In this document: one piece after another, positions 47,684 to 60,670 of the stretch
How positions within the stretch are numbered: position 1 is the first letter of the stretch
Layout of the letters: every line of letters begins with the position of its first letter
From: Orobanche coerulescens
Lineage: Eukaryota; Streptophyta; Magnoliopsida; Lamiales; Orobanchaceae
Length of the DNA stretch: 64,000 nt
Assembly (NCBI GenBank): GCA_033398695.1
Contig: JAWKAU010000045.1
Span: 620,001 to 684,000, forward strand
Reading direction: 5' to 3'
Translations under genes and position numbers: made by a program
The notes under the pieces: model-generated
What the model was told of the DNA's origin: nothing
Databases searched by the model: none
Seen by the model: only the letters and a program-made list of their open reading frames with translations

Positions 47684-49545
47684 TATTGGGATTTTGGGCC
47701 TAAAACCGAAGGCGTAGCAGGATAAAAATATTGATCCAATCAATAAACCGAACCCCTAAACAAGATCAATCAAGCATCCTATATACGAATATAATAAATC
47801 AAAGCATGAATTAGAACTCACACTCTTCAAGTCCTTTGATTAAATGTTGAAGAAACACGATCCAAGCTTTCGCAAAATTTCGAGCACCGAAAGTACCATG
47901 CCTCTATGTATCACGTGTTGGAAGATGACCAGAATAATTTCTACCTTCTTATTCACAAAGAATACGACTAGAAGTAAGTAGAAGTAACTTGTATTTATAT
48001 TTATAAATACTCTAAGTATTTTATAGATATTACTTTTTTTTGTCAAAATATACTTAGAATACAAGTGTATAAGACTAGAAAAATTCTCTCTCTTGATGAT
48101 GCTCACGGCCGAACCAATGTTGAGGGGGAGGATGAAAATTCATTTTATAAAACAACTCCTCCACAACATGCCATAAGGTGACATGATCAAGCATTATATT
48201 ATACAACAATTGTATAGTATATGTCCCCACATAATCTCATCACTTCCACATCATGCCAAAACATGGTGTTCACCATATGAGAAGGGATGGGTCGGTCAAA
48301 GCTTCAATAATGAGGTTTCAGTTCGTTTGATCCTTGAAATGGACTGTCGTGTATCTAGCCCGATAGATAAACCTTGGTACATCTCAATATTAATACAATT
48401 ATTAATTGAATTAATTAATTATATTAAATATAAATTCTCTAAAAATATTATGAATAAAATTAATTACCCAGTAAATTATTTACACGAGATAAGTTTAATT
48501 TATTTAATAAATTAAATTAGACATCTAATATCTATTATAGATTAAGCTAAATATATTCCATCATATCTCCTGTACCGCGACTCTATAGGTTCATCTCAGT
48601 TAGCATTAGGATGATCCAAAGAGTGTTAGCACCACCTAGCCAGTCCTGTGGTCTACACAGCAATCCAACTGAGAACGAATGATAGGGATTATTCTAAAAC
48701 CTTTACGTCATGATACCGTATATGTATAAACTCTTCAATCATATGTCCCGATCAAGTATTAGGGTCACAGTTATGTCAAACCCTATTATAAATTGATTCT
48801 ATGCATTTGTTAGTGCAAATTGAGATCACCTAGCTCTCGTATATCAAATACAACTAGCTATAAATGCTTTAGACAAAGACTTATGATCTCATTTGCCACT
48901 AACCACATATGACATCTACCTATTCACTTATAGGAGAGGGGACCCTATCTTGGTATAAAATAGAGACTTCTACTTGCCCACTAAGTTATGCTTCGAGGTA
49001 GACGATACCAGCTGGTGACTGGATCAAACTACTCTAGTGAATATCTTAATGTCCCAAGCACATCTCCTATTGAATCTTCAAGTCAAAAGTTCACGTATAC
49101 CAATCACAACCTTTCAATTCAATCATTGACCATCCCAAAGTGAAATCCATGTGACCGAATCGAAGTGAGTCGAGTCCGAGTATACAAATCTCATTAGCAT
49201 ATCTATAATGTGTGCTTCCACTAACCCTTAGTGAAGACAGGAACTCTACATGTCAAAGTGCACGTTATATAAGTCTTGCCTACCATTTAAGTTTTATCTA
49301 CTTACGAACCAGTTAAGCATTTGATCCTTAAACACTTCCAGTGCCTATCTCCTTATCTACATAAGGAGTGGAATGTTTACTCTCAAATGCAAGGACTACT
49401 ATTCTATATAGAAAATCATGATGCCAATAATATACAATAATATAATAATTATAATAAATGCCTTGTTAAACTAATGTTCATAATTACAATACAATACTCT
49501 CACTCTGTCATCCTCTGAGTGGCATTCACGGGCATATTCCTAACA
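47684..49545 (-). repeat. C1 3' LTR
   Basis: The complement begins TGTTAGGAATATGCCC at 49545, right after the polypurine tract AAGTGGGAGAT (49546-49556). The far end is uncertain: CCCAATA at 47684 resembles the family ending CCCAACA, but TTACA at 47671 or CCAACA at 47916 are alternatives. It is related to 20561-21605. Confidence 0.68.
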
Positions 49546-49557
49546 ATCTCCCACTTG

Positions 49558-51488
49558 CACTTAATACCACAAACTATGGTATCTAATACATATTCTCCAG
49601 ATTTCGACCTAAGACCACCTGAGATAGTGGCTTGATCAGTGGATCAGCAATGTTATTTGCCGTGTCTACTCTCTACAGTATAACATTTTCCTTTTGAACC
49701 ATTTCTCTAACGAAATGATATTTCCTCTTAATATGTTTGGTTTTGGGGTGAGCCCTAGGATCCTTAGCCTGTTCAACAGTTCCTCATCATAAAAACAGCA
49801 CCACAGGTTGATCTGCGTTAGGGACCACCTGAAGTTCCCCATAATCTTCTTAATACAAAATGCTTCTTTAGCAGTCTTCGTGGCTACTTGATATTCGACT
49901 TGACATGTGGAAATCGCAGTCCTACTTTCTTGGAACTTCTCCAATATATTACTCCATCATTCAGAGTAAAGATATATCCTGATGTGGACATCTTCACATC
50001 CATATCTCAGATATGAATTGCTTAGGCTATTCCATATATACCTCCTCCCCGAGGAATCCGTTTAGGAACGACCATTTTCACATCTATTTGCCATAATTGA
50101 TAATATAAGTGGGCTGCTATGCAAGCATCACTAGACTTAGTCATGGCTACAGGCGAGAAGGTCTCTACGTAATCGATTCTTTCTCTTTAGGACTAATCCT
50201 TTGCCACAAGCCTAACCTTATAGGTATCAACCTTGTAATTTCCATCAGTCTTTCTCTTGTAGATCCATTTATTTCCAACATGCACTATGCCTTTAGGGGA
50301 CTTACTAAAATACAGACCTGATTAGCATGCATAGAGTCTACCTCAGCTTCCATAGCCTCTCGCCACTTTGCAGAGTCTATATCTATCGTCGCTTGGTCAT
50401 ATGTAGAGGTATAATTCTATTGGTTGGATACTTTCTGTCATCTCATGGGGACCTAGTTCTCCTTAATGTAGATAGCCATATCTCTCATGTGAGAAACTCT
50501 ACTAGACATGCGAGTTTACATTTGTATTTCAGAAGATTCTGTTCCAATATCTTATACATGTGTCTCATTTGGTGTTTCTTTTATTTCTTCCAAAGAAATA
50601 TTTCTACCTATGCCTCCTTCCTGAATGACCTCATCTGTCTGCAAGGGAGTGTGCTTGTAAAGCAACAATGATCCTATGATCTTCATACATGTAGAATACA
50701 TATCCCATGGAATCTTATGGATATCCTATGAAATGATCCTTCACAGACCTAACTTCCAATTTCTCTACTTTAGTCTTCTTGACATAAGCAGGACATCCCC
50801 AAATCTTAATGTGACTAAGACTTGGCTTCTTATCTCTCCACATCTCATGTGGAGTCTTAGAAATGGATTTTGGAAGGACATTTGTTCAAGATGTGTGCAG
50901 CAATAAGGAGTGCGTTACCCACAGTTAAATTGGTAAATCAGTATACTTAAGCATGGAGCGAACCATGTCCAACAACGTTCGGTTCCTTCTTTCTGACACA
51001 CTATTTAATTTTGGAGTAGTTGGAGGTGTAAATTGTGGCACTATTCCTAGTTACTTTAAGAACTCATCAAACTCGGTACTCATGTACTCACCTCCTCGAT
51101 CTGACCGAAGTGCCTTAACACAGTTACCTGTTTGGTTTTCAACAAGGGCCTTAAATTCCTTTAGTTTAGCAAAGGCTTCGGATTTATGGTTCATTGAGTA
51201 CACAAACCCATACCTAGTATGGTCATCAGCGAATGTAATGAAATAATGAAAGCCATCTCATGTCACTTTAAAAGGGCCACATACATCGGTATGGATCAAT
51301 CCAATTTTTTCAGCAGCTCTTTCAAAAGTCCCTGTGAAGGGTAACTTAGTCATTTGGCCTTGAAGGCAAGATTCACGAGTTAGATAGGGATCTAATCCCA
51401 ATGAACCTTGATCTGACCAATATGACAAGTCTAAGATGCCACTTAATTACTTGGTTTGTTTCATATCTACCACGCTTCCGAATCATAG
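49558..51488 (-). pseudogene. pol: C1 copia pol: integrase, partial RT, RNase H
   Basis: Minus-strand translation pieces, in order: remnant GAG-pre-integrase (about 51480-51370); integrase core GLIHTDVCGPFK and ALRSDRGGEY (51310-51080); RT start WREAMEAEVDSMHANQV and NKWIYKRKTDG (50380-50230), then a short KARLVAKG-like stretch; a jump past most of RT; STSGYIFTLN (about 50000); RNase H with TAISTCQVEYQVATKTAKEAF (49900-49860). The central RT with its YVDD region is deleted, and stops and frameshifts are frequent. It is not functional. Confidence 0.82.
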
Positions 51489-51489
51489 T

Positions 51490-52941
51490 TGTTAGAAATA
51501 AAACGCAGCGGAAGTGTCGGGTTTGATTTACTAAAGTCGTCCCTCATGAACCGGATCTATTTAGGCTCGTCAAATAATTAATTAATAGATTAATAAAAAA
51601 TTTAAATGAACCAAATTAACCTACGCGTCTATCTATGATAACTCGTAGTATTCTTATCTAGATCTAAGAATACATTACCTTTGAAGCAAAGTCTTCGAAT
51701 CTTTATTCGATCTCCTTGTATTTCTACCTTTAAATCTTCTAGAGTATGATCTCGCTTATCTCCGAATGTCGTGTGGTCAACAATCTACCAGACTTCCTTG
51801 AACAACAAACTGAATCAGCCGAACCACTCCCAAGAAAATTACCTCACAATATTTCTCTCTATTTTTCCTGAATATATTGGTATTCTAGAAAAATATTGTG
51901 TTTATCCGATTATGGAATTGAAGACACAAGTCAAGATCCACAATCAAACACAAAGCAGAAAATCAAAATTTCTTGGACTGTAAGAGAAGTAGTTTCAGAC
52001 GAACCATTGTGTCTTATTTATAGGTGTTATGGACTACTCTAGGGATCTTAAGAAGGATTAAGGAAGGACTCCTAATAGACCTCAAATTTCAATATTAGGA
52101 CTTTTCCTAATATATTGAGTCTATTAATATCAACTCAATCCACTAGAGAGTTAATATTACATTTCCTACCCAACTCCCAATTTACGAAATCGGACTCCTT
52201 ATTTAAATATATTATTTCCCTTGTTTAAGATATCGAATGTCCATTAATTAATTTAAGCCACTGACAGTTTTAATTAATTAATATCTTATCCAAGAGTAGT
52301 ATCACTCGAACCTTATTATTATATCGGAATTAAATCCACCTGCAAGGTTTAATATAATAATCATTATCGAGCTCCTAAAGGGACATCATCAACCCGCACG
52401 AGTCGGGACATGATTTCGAGTAATAATAATAATTGTCTAATAAATAATATTATTGCCCAATATACGAGGCTTATTGAGTCAGTCATTTTGACTCTCACCG
52501 ATGGTAAATCAAAGCAATAAATATTATAAATACACAATTAAATATTATATACTTAGAATTAGAAATAATAATTATCCGAGATTTACATTATTCTTATAGT
52601 CAGTATAGAAGACACTATCTCACCTCGATACAGTTCAACGTATGCCAATACGCCAATGCATGCTAACAGTCAAGACCAATTAATCTCAAGCATACACTAC
52701 AACCTTTCACATAATTTGTCTAATAATTATTTTATAAGGCACCGATAATGTGATCTTTCGTGTGACACCAACACACCACATTATCTACAATATAAAATAA
52801 TTAGACATTTCATTTGCATAACCATAACGTGAATAAATATGCAAAATATGTGATTAAATATAATTAATATTCTCATAGGTAGTTACATGGAAATAAGATA
52901 ATACAAGAATAAAGTATGCTTTGCAGTATACAACCCTAACA
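51490..52941 (-). repeat. C2 copia 3' LTR
   Basis: The complement starts TGTTAGGGTTGTATAC at 52941 next to a polypurine tract (AAATGGGAGAT) and ends TTTATTTCTAACA at 51490. About 1452 bp, non-coding and AT-rich in the middle. It interrupts C1 pol, but the rest of C1 is not found on the far side. Confidence 0.78.
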
Positions 52942-52956
52942 ATCTCCCATTTATAC

Positions 52957-53295
52957 TCAAAGCATTGTTTTTAGTATACTACTCTATTGCAGTCTCTCAT
53001 TTCTCCCACTTATACTCAAAGCAATGCTGTCATACACCGTAATCCCATTCCTTCCACACGCCTTTCAAAAACTTTTGATGGTAGGCCTTTCGTGAAAGGA
53101 TCAGCAAGATTATCTTTCGATGCAACCCTGGCTACAACTACATCTTCTTCCTTTACGAAGTGTCATATGATTTGGTACTTGCGGTTGATAAGTTTACTTT
53201 CCTTGTGGGCTCGTGGTTCCCTCGAATTTGCGGCTGCACCGGTATTTTCACAATAAAGTGTAATATCCTTTGGCAAATCGGGAATCACGTCGAAG
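52957..53295 (-). pseudogene. pol: C2 copia RNase H, C-terminal end
   Basis: Minus strand from about 53295: KDITLYCENTGAAANSREP, then HKESKLINRKYQIIHF and NLADPFTKGL, the typical C-terminal end of copia RNase H. A stop follows before the polypurine tract. The rest of the gene is cut away by the CACTA element starting at about 53297. Confidence 0.82.
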
Positions 53296-53324
53296 TCCTA
53301 CAAAATATGCCTTTTACAACGCTG

Positions 53325-53770
53325 ACTTTACATCGGTTTACATAAAACCGATGTAAAAATAAAAAATGCGTCGATTTTACATCGGTTATCGGTGAAAACC
53401 GATGTAAATAAAAAATTTCGAACCTTTTACATTGGTTATCCTGAAAACCGATGTAAAATGTTGACGATTTTACGTCGGTTGTGTAGGAAAACCGATTTAA
53501 GATTACTCCTTATTTACATCGATTAAAATTAACCGATGTAAAAGTTGAATATAAATTAATTTTACATCGGTTTCTAAGAACCGATGTAAAATGTTGATGA
53601 ATTTACGTCGATTGTGTAGGAAAACCTATGTAAGATTACTCTTTATTTACATCGGTTAAAAATAACCGATGTAAAAGTTGAATATACATCAATTTTACAT
53701 CGATTTCTCAGGAAACCGATGTAAAGTCATTCCTTTTTACATCGGTTGTTTTAAACCGACGTAAAACAGA
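53325..53770 (+). repeat. CACTA subterminal hairpin array
   Basis: About eight inverted pairs of TTTTACATCGGTT and AACCGATGTAAAA with loops of roughly 4-12 nt. A ~132-bp segment is duplicated (start near 53462 and again near 53594; shared TTGTGTAGGAAAACC and AGATTACTC). Subterminal repeats of this kind are the known transposase-binding region in CACTA elements. That role is from family knowledge, not shown here. Confidence 0.85.
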
Positions 53771-53819
53771 TTTAAAGGAAGCATTTTTTACTCATTTCTT
53801 AGAACCGTATTAAAATTTG

Positions 53820-55278
53820 CAATTTTTATTATTAACTAAAAGTTTTTGATTATTTTGTGTAAAAACCTGACCACTAAAACCAGAGGACCAGTTTTTTCCC
53901 TCACCCCGCGAATCATCGTCAACCAACCTCCACCGTGGGGCTGATTTCACTTCATCACCAGCAGCGGCTAGGAATTTGCAGCAGCAAGAGCTTCCATTTT
54001 CAGTGAGATTCCATCGGCCAATCTTCATTCTCTTTGCCGTCGGTAGCACACCCAGAAGTTGAGCTCGACAGTCCGTTAATCCAAGGTGAGTTTTGGCCAA
54101 TCTTCATTCTCTTTCCCTGCTTTTTTTCAACGGTTTCTGGGATACCCTTTACGTTTATCCGACGAGAAGCACAAACTACCGAAGTTATTTTGTTTTTTTC
54201 CCATTTAGAATTAGGTATTTTAGATTTAGGCTTTTGTTCGTTTTGGTTGCTGACGAGCTTATCGCTTATCAGCACTTTTAGACCATATCTTGGCATTAGT
54301 TTTATTTTGTTGGATTATAGACTTATAAGTGTGAGTGCTCCCCATTGTATTATTGAGGTCTTCAAACTCTATAGTGGTTCGGGTGCTGTTCGCGCGCTCC
54401 AATAATTTGTAGTTCAATCGTTTTATATTTCTTGTGGTCTTCAATTGAAAGCTTTGGTGGTTCAGTTGCTGGATTAGGCCATGGATGGTCATTTATGCCT
54501 ATAAGAATTTCTAATATAGAAATGAAAAATAAAACAAAAAAAATCTCTGCAAATGGGAGTTTCCATATGCATTTCTATGTGAGATCGAAAATGAGCCACA
54601 TTAGGAATTTCTATAAGCATTTCTACTTGCACAAATTGTGCTGGAAATATGTATGACCTGGCACAATATTTGTTGGTCAATATGAAACCCACTGGATTCC
54701 CCAACATTGCATATGCGATCCGAAGTATGAGCTTACGCCAGTTTACGCTTGCAGTCTTGTTAATGATTTCTAAATAATGACTTAGAACTCCCTACCAAAC
54801 CATTGGAAAATAATTTAAAATGCGAAATAATTGTTGACTTGGAAAAGTCAATATTGAAAAAACTCCCCACCAAACCGTTAGAAAATAATTTAAAATTCAA
54901 AATAATTGTTAATTCCGGTTCGGTTCTATTCGGGTATTGAAAAAGAAATTATAAAAAACTTCGGGTTCTATTTATTAAACTGCTTGTTATTTGATTATCT
55001 CATCGTGTTTTTTTAGGTTTCTGATGTTAATTGATCTTCTTTGGGGAATTGCGTAGTTGAGGTATGTCAATACGTAATTCGAGTAATACATTAGGTCCAA
55101 AAAATATAACGCATATCCTCAGGAGATTATAAATGAAGAGAATTCTGTAAATAATTTACACAGTCCTAGTAGGTCTTTTAGTTTTTCTTATGTTTTAACA
55201 ACTCATATGTAGTTTTATTGATGCAAATTTTCTAATATTATATCATGAAAATGGTGTTTCATAGAAGAGGAAAAAATA
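53820..55278 (+). other. CACTA 5' untranslated region (no gene seen)
   Basis: No coherent protein. A pyrimidine-rich, CCA/CAG-containing stretch near 53870-54080 could be a first exon; it ends in a donor-like CCAAGGTGAGTTT at 54083-54095. The short ORFs at 54034-54405 and on the opposite strand look like chance frames. Confidence 0.4.
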
Positions 55279-58200
55279 AATCATAGTTGGATGAAAGCAA
55301 GTTGCATAAGTGATGAGTACGAGAATAGAGTTGAACAATTTCTAGAATTTGCTCAACAAAATCCATCAGAGCCCAAAGATGGAAAATATGTTTGTCCTTG
55401 TATCAATTGTTTGAATGGGAGGCGACATGAAGTTGACCTTATTCGGGAACATCTTCTTTGTGATGGAATTAATAAAAATTATACAACATGGATATGGCAT
55501 GGTAAAGTGGCAGATATTCCAACTAAGCACGCTGATGTAGAAGATCGATTTGAAGACATGATTCGGGACGTCGGACATGAATATTTTCAACAACCACATG
55601 TGTACGACACTCTACAAAGTGACTCGGAGATACCATTGTATCCAGGATGCCAAAATTTCACACGTCTATCAGCAGTTTTAAAATTGGTCAATGTGAAGGC
55701 AAGAAATGGCTGGAGTGATAAGAGCTTCATTGAATTGCTTGAGTTATTGAAGGAGATGCTTCCAGAAATCAACACATTGCCAAACCGTAACTATGATGCG
55801 AAGAAAATATTATGTCCGATGGGTATGGAGTATAAGACAATACACGCATGCCCCAATGATTGTATATTATATAGAAAAGAGTTTGAAGCACTGCACAAGT
55901 GCCCAAGGTGTGGAGTTTCACGATACAAATCGAAGTCCACTGACTCTGATAGTGATGAAGAAACGAAACGGGGTCCTCTAGCGAAGGTGTTATGGTATCT
56001 TCCAATAATTCCAAGGTTTAAGCGATTATTTGCCAATGCAAATGATGCACTGAACCTTTCATGGCTTGTAGATAAAAGGAGATCTGATGGACAGTTTCGC
56101 CATCCAACTGATTCTCCATAGTGGAAAAAGATTGATCAGCTCTTTCCTGATTTCGGAAGTGAGCCAAGAAATCTTAGGCTTGGACTCGCTACAGATGGAA
56201 TGAATCCCTTTGCTAACTTAAGCACTAAACACAGTTTGTGGCCCATTATGCTCATAATTTATCATCTCCCCCATTGGTTTTGTATGAAGCGAAGATATAT
56301 CATGTTATCTATGATGATTTCAGGCCCACGACAACCGGGAAATGATGTTGATGTTTATCTAAGCCCCTTGGTTAAAGACTTACGAATGTTGTGGGAGAAA
56401 GGGGTTGTTGTGTTTGATGGATACCACCAGGACAATTTTAGATTACGTGCAATGTTATACTGTACCATTAATGACTTTCCAGCATATGGGAACTTGAGTG
56501 GTTATTGTGTTAAGGGGCATCTAGCATGTCCTATATGTGAAGAAAACACAAGCTACATATAGCTGAAACATGGAAAAAAGACTCTCTACACTCGACATCG
56601 GAAGTTTCTCACACGTAATCACCCGTACCGTAGATTGGAAAAAGCTTTTGATGGATGTCAAGAGCACGGCATGGCGTCGACACCCTCAACTTGTGCCCAA
56701 GTTTATGAGCGAGTCAAGAACATGAATACAATATTCGGAAAGACCCAAAAGAAGGATATTGAGAAAAACATATGGAAAAAAAAGCCAATCTTCTTTGATC
56801 TTCCATACTGGTGCGATCTAGATGTGCGACATTGTATAGATGTTATGCACGTGGAAAAAATGTTTGTGATAGTTTAGTCGGCACACTTCTCAACATTAGA
56901 TGTAAGACTAAAGATGGTGTGAACGCTCATAAAGATCTAGTTGAGATGGGAATACGACCGAAGTTGTATCCTGAATCTGTAGGTAAGCGAACATACCTGC
57001 CGCCAGCATGTCATACTTTATCAAAAAAAGAAAGGACAAGTTTTTGCCAGTGTCTTCGAGACGTGAAAGTGCCACAGGGTTACTCTTCAAATATTAAGAG
57101 TCTTGTGTCATTGCAAGACCTTAAATTAGTTAGCTTAAAGTCTCATGATTGCCACGTGTTGATGCAACAAATCCTACCAGTGGTTGTACATGACATTTTG
57201 CCTAAAAAAGTTAGGCATGTTGTAACTCATTTGTGCTATTTCTTCAATGCTTTATGTAGTAACGTAGTTGACCCTTTATTGTTGGATGATTGGGAAAAGG
57301 AGGCAGCTAATATCTTGTGTCAACTAGCGATGTACTCTCCTCCCTCATTTTTTGACATCATGGTTCACGTAATTGTTTATTTAGTAAGAGAGATAAGAAA
57401 GTGTGGCCATGTTTATTTTCGATGGATGTACCCAATTGAACGATACATGAAAATCCTAAAAGGGTATACAAGAAATCCAAATCATCCTGAAGCATACAAT
57501 TGTTGAAAGGTATATTGTAGAAGAAGCCATCGAGTTTTGTACAGAGTACATGTCACAAGCAGAAGGTGTGGGGATGCCGAAGTCTCGTCATGATGGAAGA
57601 TGTGGTGGTAAGGGTACACGGGGTTTGAAAATTAAAACAAAGAGTCGCGAGGAAGTGCTTCAAGCTTATTTGTATATATTGAATAATACTGATGAGGTTC
57701 TTCCTTACCTGTCCACTCATAAGGCTCTTGTGAAGTCCAAAAATTCTCGGATGAGTGAAAAATGGGTGTTGACCGAGCATAACAAGACTTTCTTGAAGTG
57801 GTTTAAAGAAAAAGTTAGTCTTGATGATAGTGCATCTGATATATTGAAATGGCTAGCACATGGGCTTAAGTTTGATGTCATAACTTGGAGTGGGTACGAC
57901 ATCGATAAGTTCTCATTCTGCACTAAGTCACAGGATGACAGGAGTACTGTGCAGAACAGTGGAGTTACCCTTCAAGCTGAGTCCATGCACTTTTCTAGTT
58001 CAAAAGATAAAAATCCTATTATGGCTTGTACAAGTTACTTTGGAGTTATTGAAGAGATTTGAGAGGTTGACTATGTTAAATCTAAAATCCCTGTTTTTAA
58101 GTGCAATTGGGCTGATAATAACACTGGTGTACAAGTTGATGAATTAGGATTTACATTGGTGGACCTTCACAAGGTTGCTTATAAAGACCAGCCTTTCATC

Positions 58201-58440
58201 ATGGCATACCAAGCAAGACAAGTGTTTTACATAAATGACCCATGTAATGAAAGATGGTCGGTGGTTCTTGAGGGCAGAAGCATAGACGTGACTCATGAGA
58301 ATGAATATTTAATGTTCGATAATTATGATACTTTTTCTTTCTCGACACACATACCTCCCATTGATGAAAATAAAACGGATGGTATGCATGCCACTCGTAG
58401 TCATCATGACGAAGGCATATGGGAGAACATTCATATATAA
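55279..58440 (+). pseudogene. CACTA transposase, tnp2 family, decayed
   Basis: Starts with the transposase-associated domain SWMKASCISDEYENRVEQFL and its CX4C-like PCINC cluster. The tnp2 domain follows (LRLGLATDGMNPFANLS, ISGPRQPGNDVDVYL, HLACPICEENTSY). Then comes a DUF4218-type region (CYFFNALCSNVVDP, ERYMKILKGY) and a DUF4216-type C-terminal region (DLHKVAYKDQPFIMAYQARQ). Breaks: TAG at 56119-56121, TAG near 56561, a frameshift in an A run near 56860, a 1-base insertion near 57503, and TGA near 58061 where family members usually have Trp. The usual upstream Met is not evident, so the true start may lie in an upstream exon. The protein would have catalysed excision and integration at the element ends. 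Confidence 0.87.
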
Positions 58441-59307
58441 TTTTAAGTATGTTTACTTAATTTATCTTGTTGAATTGTAAGGATTGTTATATTTTGAACT
58501 ATATGGATGTCAAACTGTTGCAAATATTTAAAAACGGGAGTAGGATTTTATAAATATAAACTTCAGGGAACGTTCATAACATTTTAAGTGGGGTATTTGG
58601 ACTTTTGAACGATAATTAAATTTTTTTTGTTGTGTCGGCTAAACTTAAGGCTATAAAGTTAGGTTCAGGGCAAATTGCACCACACAATCCACGAGCATAT
58701 ATCAAGAGATGCTCGCTTTGTTATGTACATACTCTCAATCTGTATGAATATATATACCACTCGTTCTATATAAACTAGGTATTTCTGAAGTGCGGGGTGC
58801 TCGTTTAGTAATCCTTAAAAATCCAAATATCAAGGTACAAGAATCATAGAAGACATCAAATAGATACAAAATCTATTCTGCAATAGTTTCCAAGGGTCCG
58901 AGAATCCTATCCATACTTTGTACAAAAGATTTTATTACAATATTCGTTAGTCGTCACAATGACCCCCTGGTAAATAAGATCAAACAACTGCATAAGAGAT
59001 TATCCAATGGAAGTGCCGACTCTTTTTTGCTGCAGACTTGTTTGTGCTTCTGGCTTGAAGATTTTTCAAGACAGCCTTCTGTATAGAGTGGAAAACTTAT
59101 TGAATTCCAGTTGTGAAGTACATTTTAGAATATCATGTGGTTAGTGTTGATAGCTATAACACATTCTAAGAACTGGTTTTCGTCATTTTGGGTTATCTTC
59201 TTACTATTTTAAATCGGGAGAGGCGATGAGATTCTTTGCCTTGTTAACCTCGAATGTCAGTTTCTGGTAGGGGGAATCTCTCACGTGTATTGTTTATGCA
59301 AATGTAA
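58441..59307. other. Unassigned non-coding stretch
   Basis: No ORF of note, no LTR end and no CACTA subterminal motif found. It may be the 3' untranslated part of the CACTA transposase unit, or older DNA into which the copia LTR at 59308 inserted. Confidence 0.3.
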
Positions 59308-60244
59308 TGTTGGAATTAATGGATTTATTCCATTTAATTATGGTGGTTAATTATTTAATTATTATTAATTAAATAATAGATATGTATTCATGTTCTTGAT
59401 AAATCCATTAAATAATGGTGAGTGAGAAATGATATATACTATTGAGTGTTGAATGTGAATTTGTTGTAGGTAAATTCATTTGAGCTTCATTTGAGCTCGT
59501 TGTCGAAAACCGAGCTCGAGATCATGAGATTTGGGTTTGGATTTGATTAATTCTTATCAAAGAATTATTATAATTTGGATTAAAGATTTAGTCCATTTAA
59601 GCATGGACTTAGCAGCCCATTAGTATTTGGGCTCAACACTACTAAACATATTAATGCAATTGTTAATTGCATGTAAATGGAATTCATGGCCTATGGCCTT
59701 TTTATTTCTTGAGAATTGAATTGCCATATTTGGTTTTTCAATTACTTGTTAACCGCCAAGTATTGATGGTTTTACCATCAATGTGAAGCTCTTTGAATCC
59801 CACCAAGTTGCTATATATATGCTGCCATTTCTTAGTTTTGACACACGCAATTTTTTTTGAGCTCTCATCATCTCATAGCATATATCATTTGTTTAGTTGC
59901 ATTTTTGTGTCAAAGCTCGGTTCTCAAACTCCATTTAGTTCGTCGGAGCTCGTGGGTTTTGTGGTGCTACTATCTCCGAAGCGCAGTCGTTTTATATTTG
60001 GGGACAATACATCAGAACCGAGAGCACTACCAGGATGTATTTCGTTTTGCGGATAGAGGATTCCTCGACTTGGCTATTAATTTACGGTTTTATTATTTAT
60101 GTTCTTGTATTTTCAATTCCGTTTCGAGTTTTGTAATTTCCTTTTGGTTGAGTCCTGTAATTTCTGGATTTCGAGTTGTAATCTGTTTTCCAGTTATAAT
60201 TTATTTTTCCGCCTAGCAAGTTTCTACGACAGAGATTTCCAACA
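59308..60244 (+). repeat. Plus-strand copia LTR (937 bp)
   Basis: TGTTGGAATTAATGG to GAGATTTCCAACA. A gag start follows 45 bp later, so it acts as a 5' LTR. Flanks TGTAA (left) and AGCGC (right) do not match, as expected for a 5' LTR. The sequence after the LTR end is not a recognisable initiator-Met PBS. Confidence 0.75.
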
Positions 60245-60289
60245 AGCGCAAGACGAAATATTCATACTTGCTAAATCCTACAACTAGAG

Positions 60290-60664
60290 ATGGCGACAGC
60301 TGCTTCCGCCGACTCGAACACCACCGCTGCCATTGCCTCCGCGACAGCCTCTGCCGCAACCATGTCCAACATGATGAGCTCTACTACCTCACCAACAACT
60401 ATATGGGTGTTTTCGAACCCCTTTCTGACTACCGGTGGATCTACCTCGAGTGGCACCGTTGGTTCCACTTTTAGTGGTACCGTAGGATCCATGTTAGGAT
60501 CCAGTGTTGGAGCCTACAGGTTCAACACGAGTGGTTCCTTTTTTGGAACAACCTCGGGGCCTAGGATGATGCCTACCGCCGAGAAGCCGCCAAAGTTTGG
60601 TGGAGCCGACTTCAAAAGGTGGCAAGAAAAGATGTTCTATTTGACAACACTGGGCTTTTTGTGA
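60290..60664 (+). pseudogene. gag: Ty1/copia gag, N-terminal fragment
   Basis: ATG at 60290 gives a Ser/Thr/Ala-rich N terminus (MATAASADSNTT), a GGSTSSGTVGSTFSGTVGS repeat, and then the copia gag signature EKPPKFGGADFKRWQEKMFY followed by LTTL. The frame ends at a TGA at 60662 right where sequence of the opposite-strand Sirevirus-like element begins, so the rest of gag and all of pol are missing. The open part is intact for 124 codons. Confidence 0.78.
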
Positions 60665-60670
60665 GATTTC

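Larger units (their letters stand above)
47684..51489 (-). mobile_element. C1: minus-strand Ty1/copia remnant (3' LTR plus pol)
   Basis: A 3' LTR at 49545-47684 preceded on the minus strand by a polypurine tract and a decayed pol reading integrase, RT and RNase H in copia order. The 5' part (gag, protease, 5' LTR) is missing; a different copia LTR (C2) begins at 51490. Confidence 0.82.
53297..58440 (+). mobile_element. CACTA (En/Spm) DNA transposon, 5' end and transposase; 3' end not found
   Basis: The left end reads CCTACAAAATATGCC, a degenerate form of the CACTACAAAA terminus, inside copia RNase H. A subterminal array of ACATCGGTT hairpins follows, then a ~1.4-kb untranslated region and a decayed tnp2-type transposase. 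No matching subterminal array or TTTTGTAGTG terminus is seen downstream before the copia LTR at 59308, so the right end is lost or unrecognised. The given end is the end of the coding remnant. Confidence 0.83.

Noticed and set aside
54034..54405. 123-codon ORF upstream of the CACTA transposase, considered as a captured host gene
   Set aside because: Hydrophobic low-information sequence with no domain; overlapping open frames on both strands; a donor-like site cuts it. An untranslated exon or intron is more likely.
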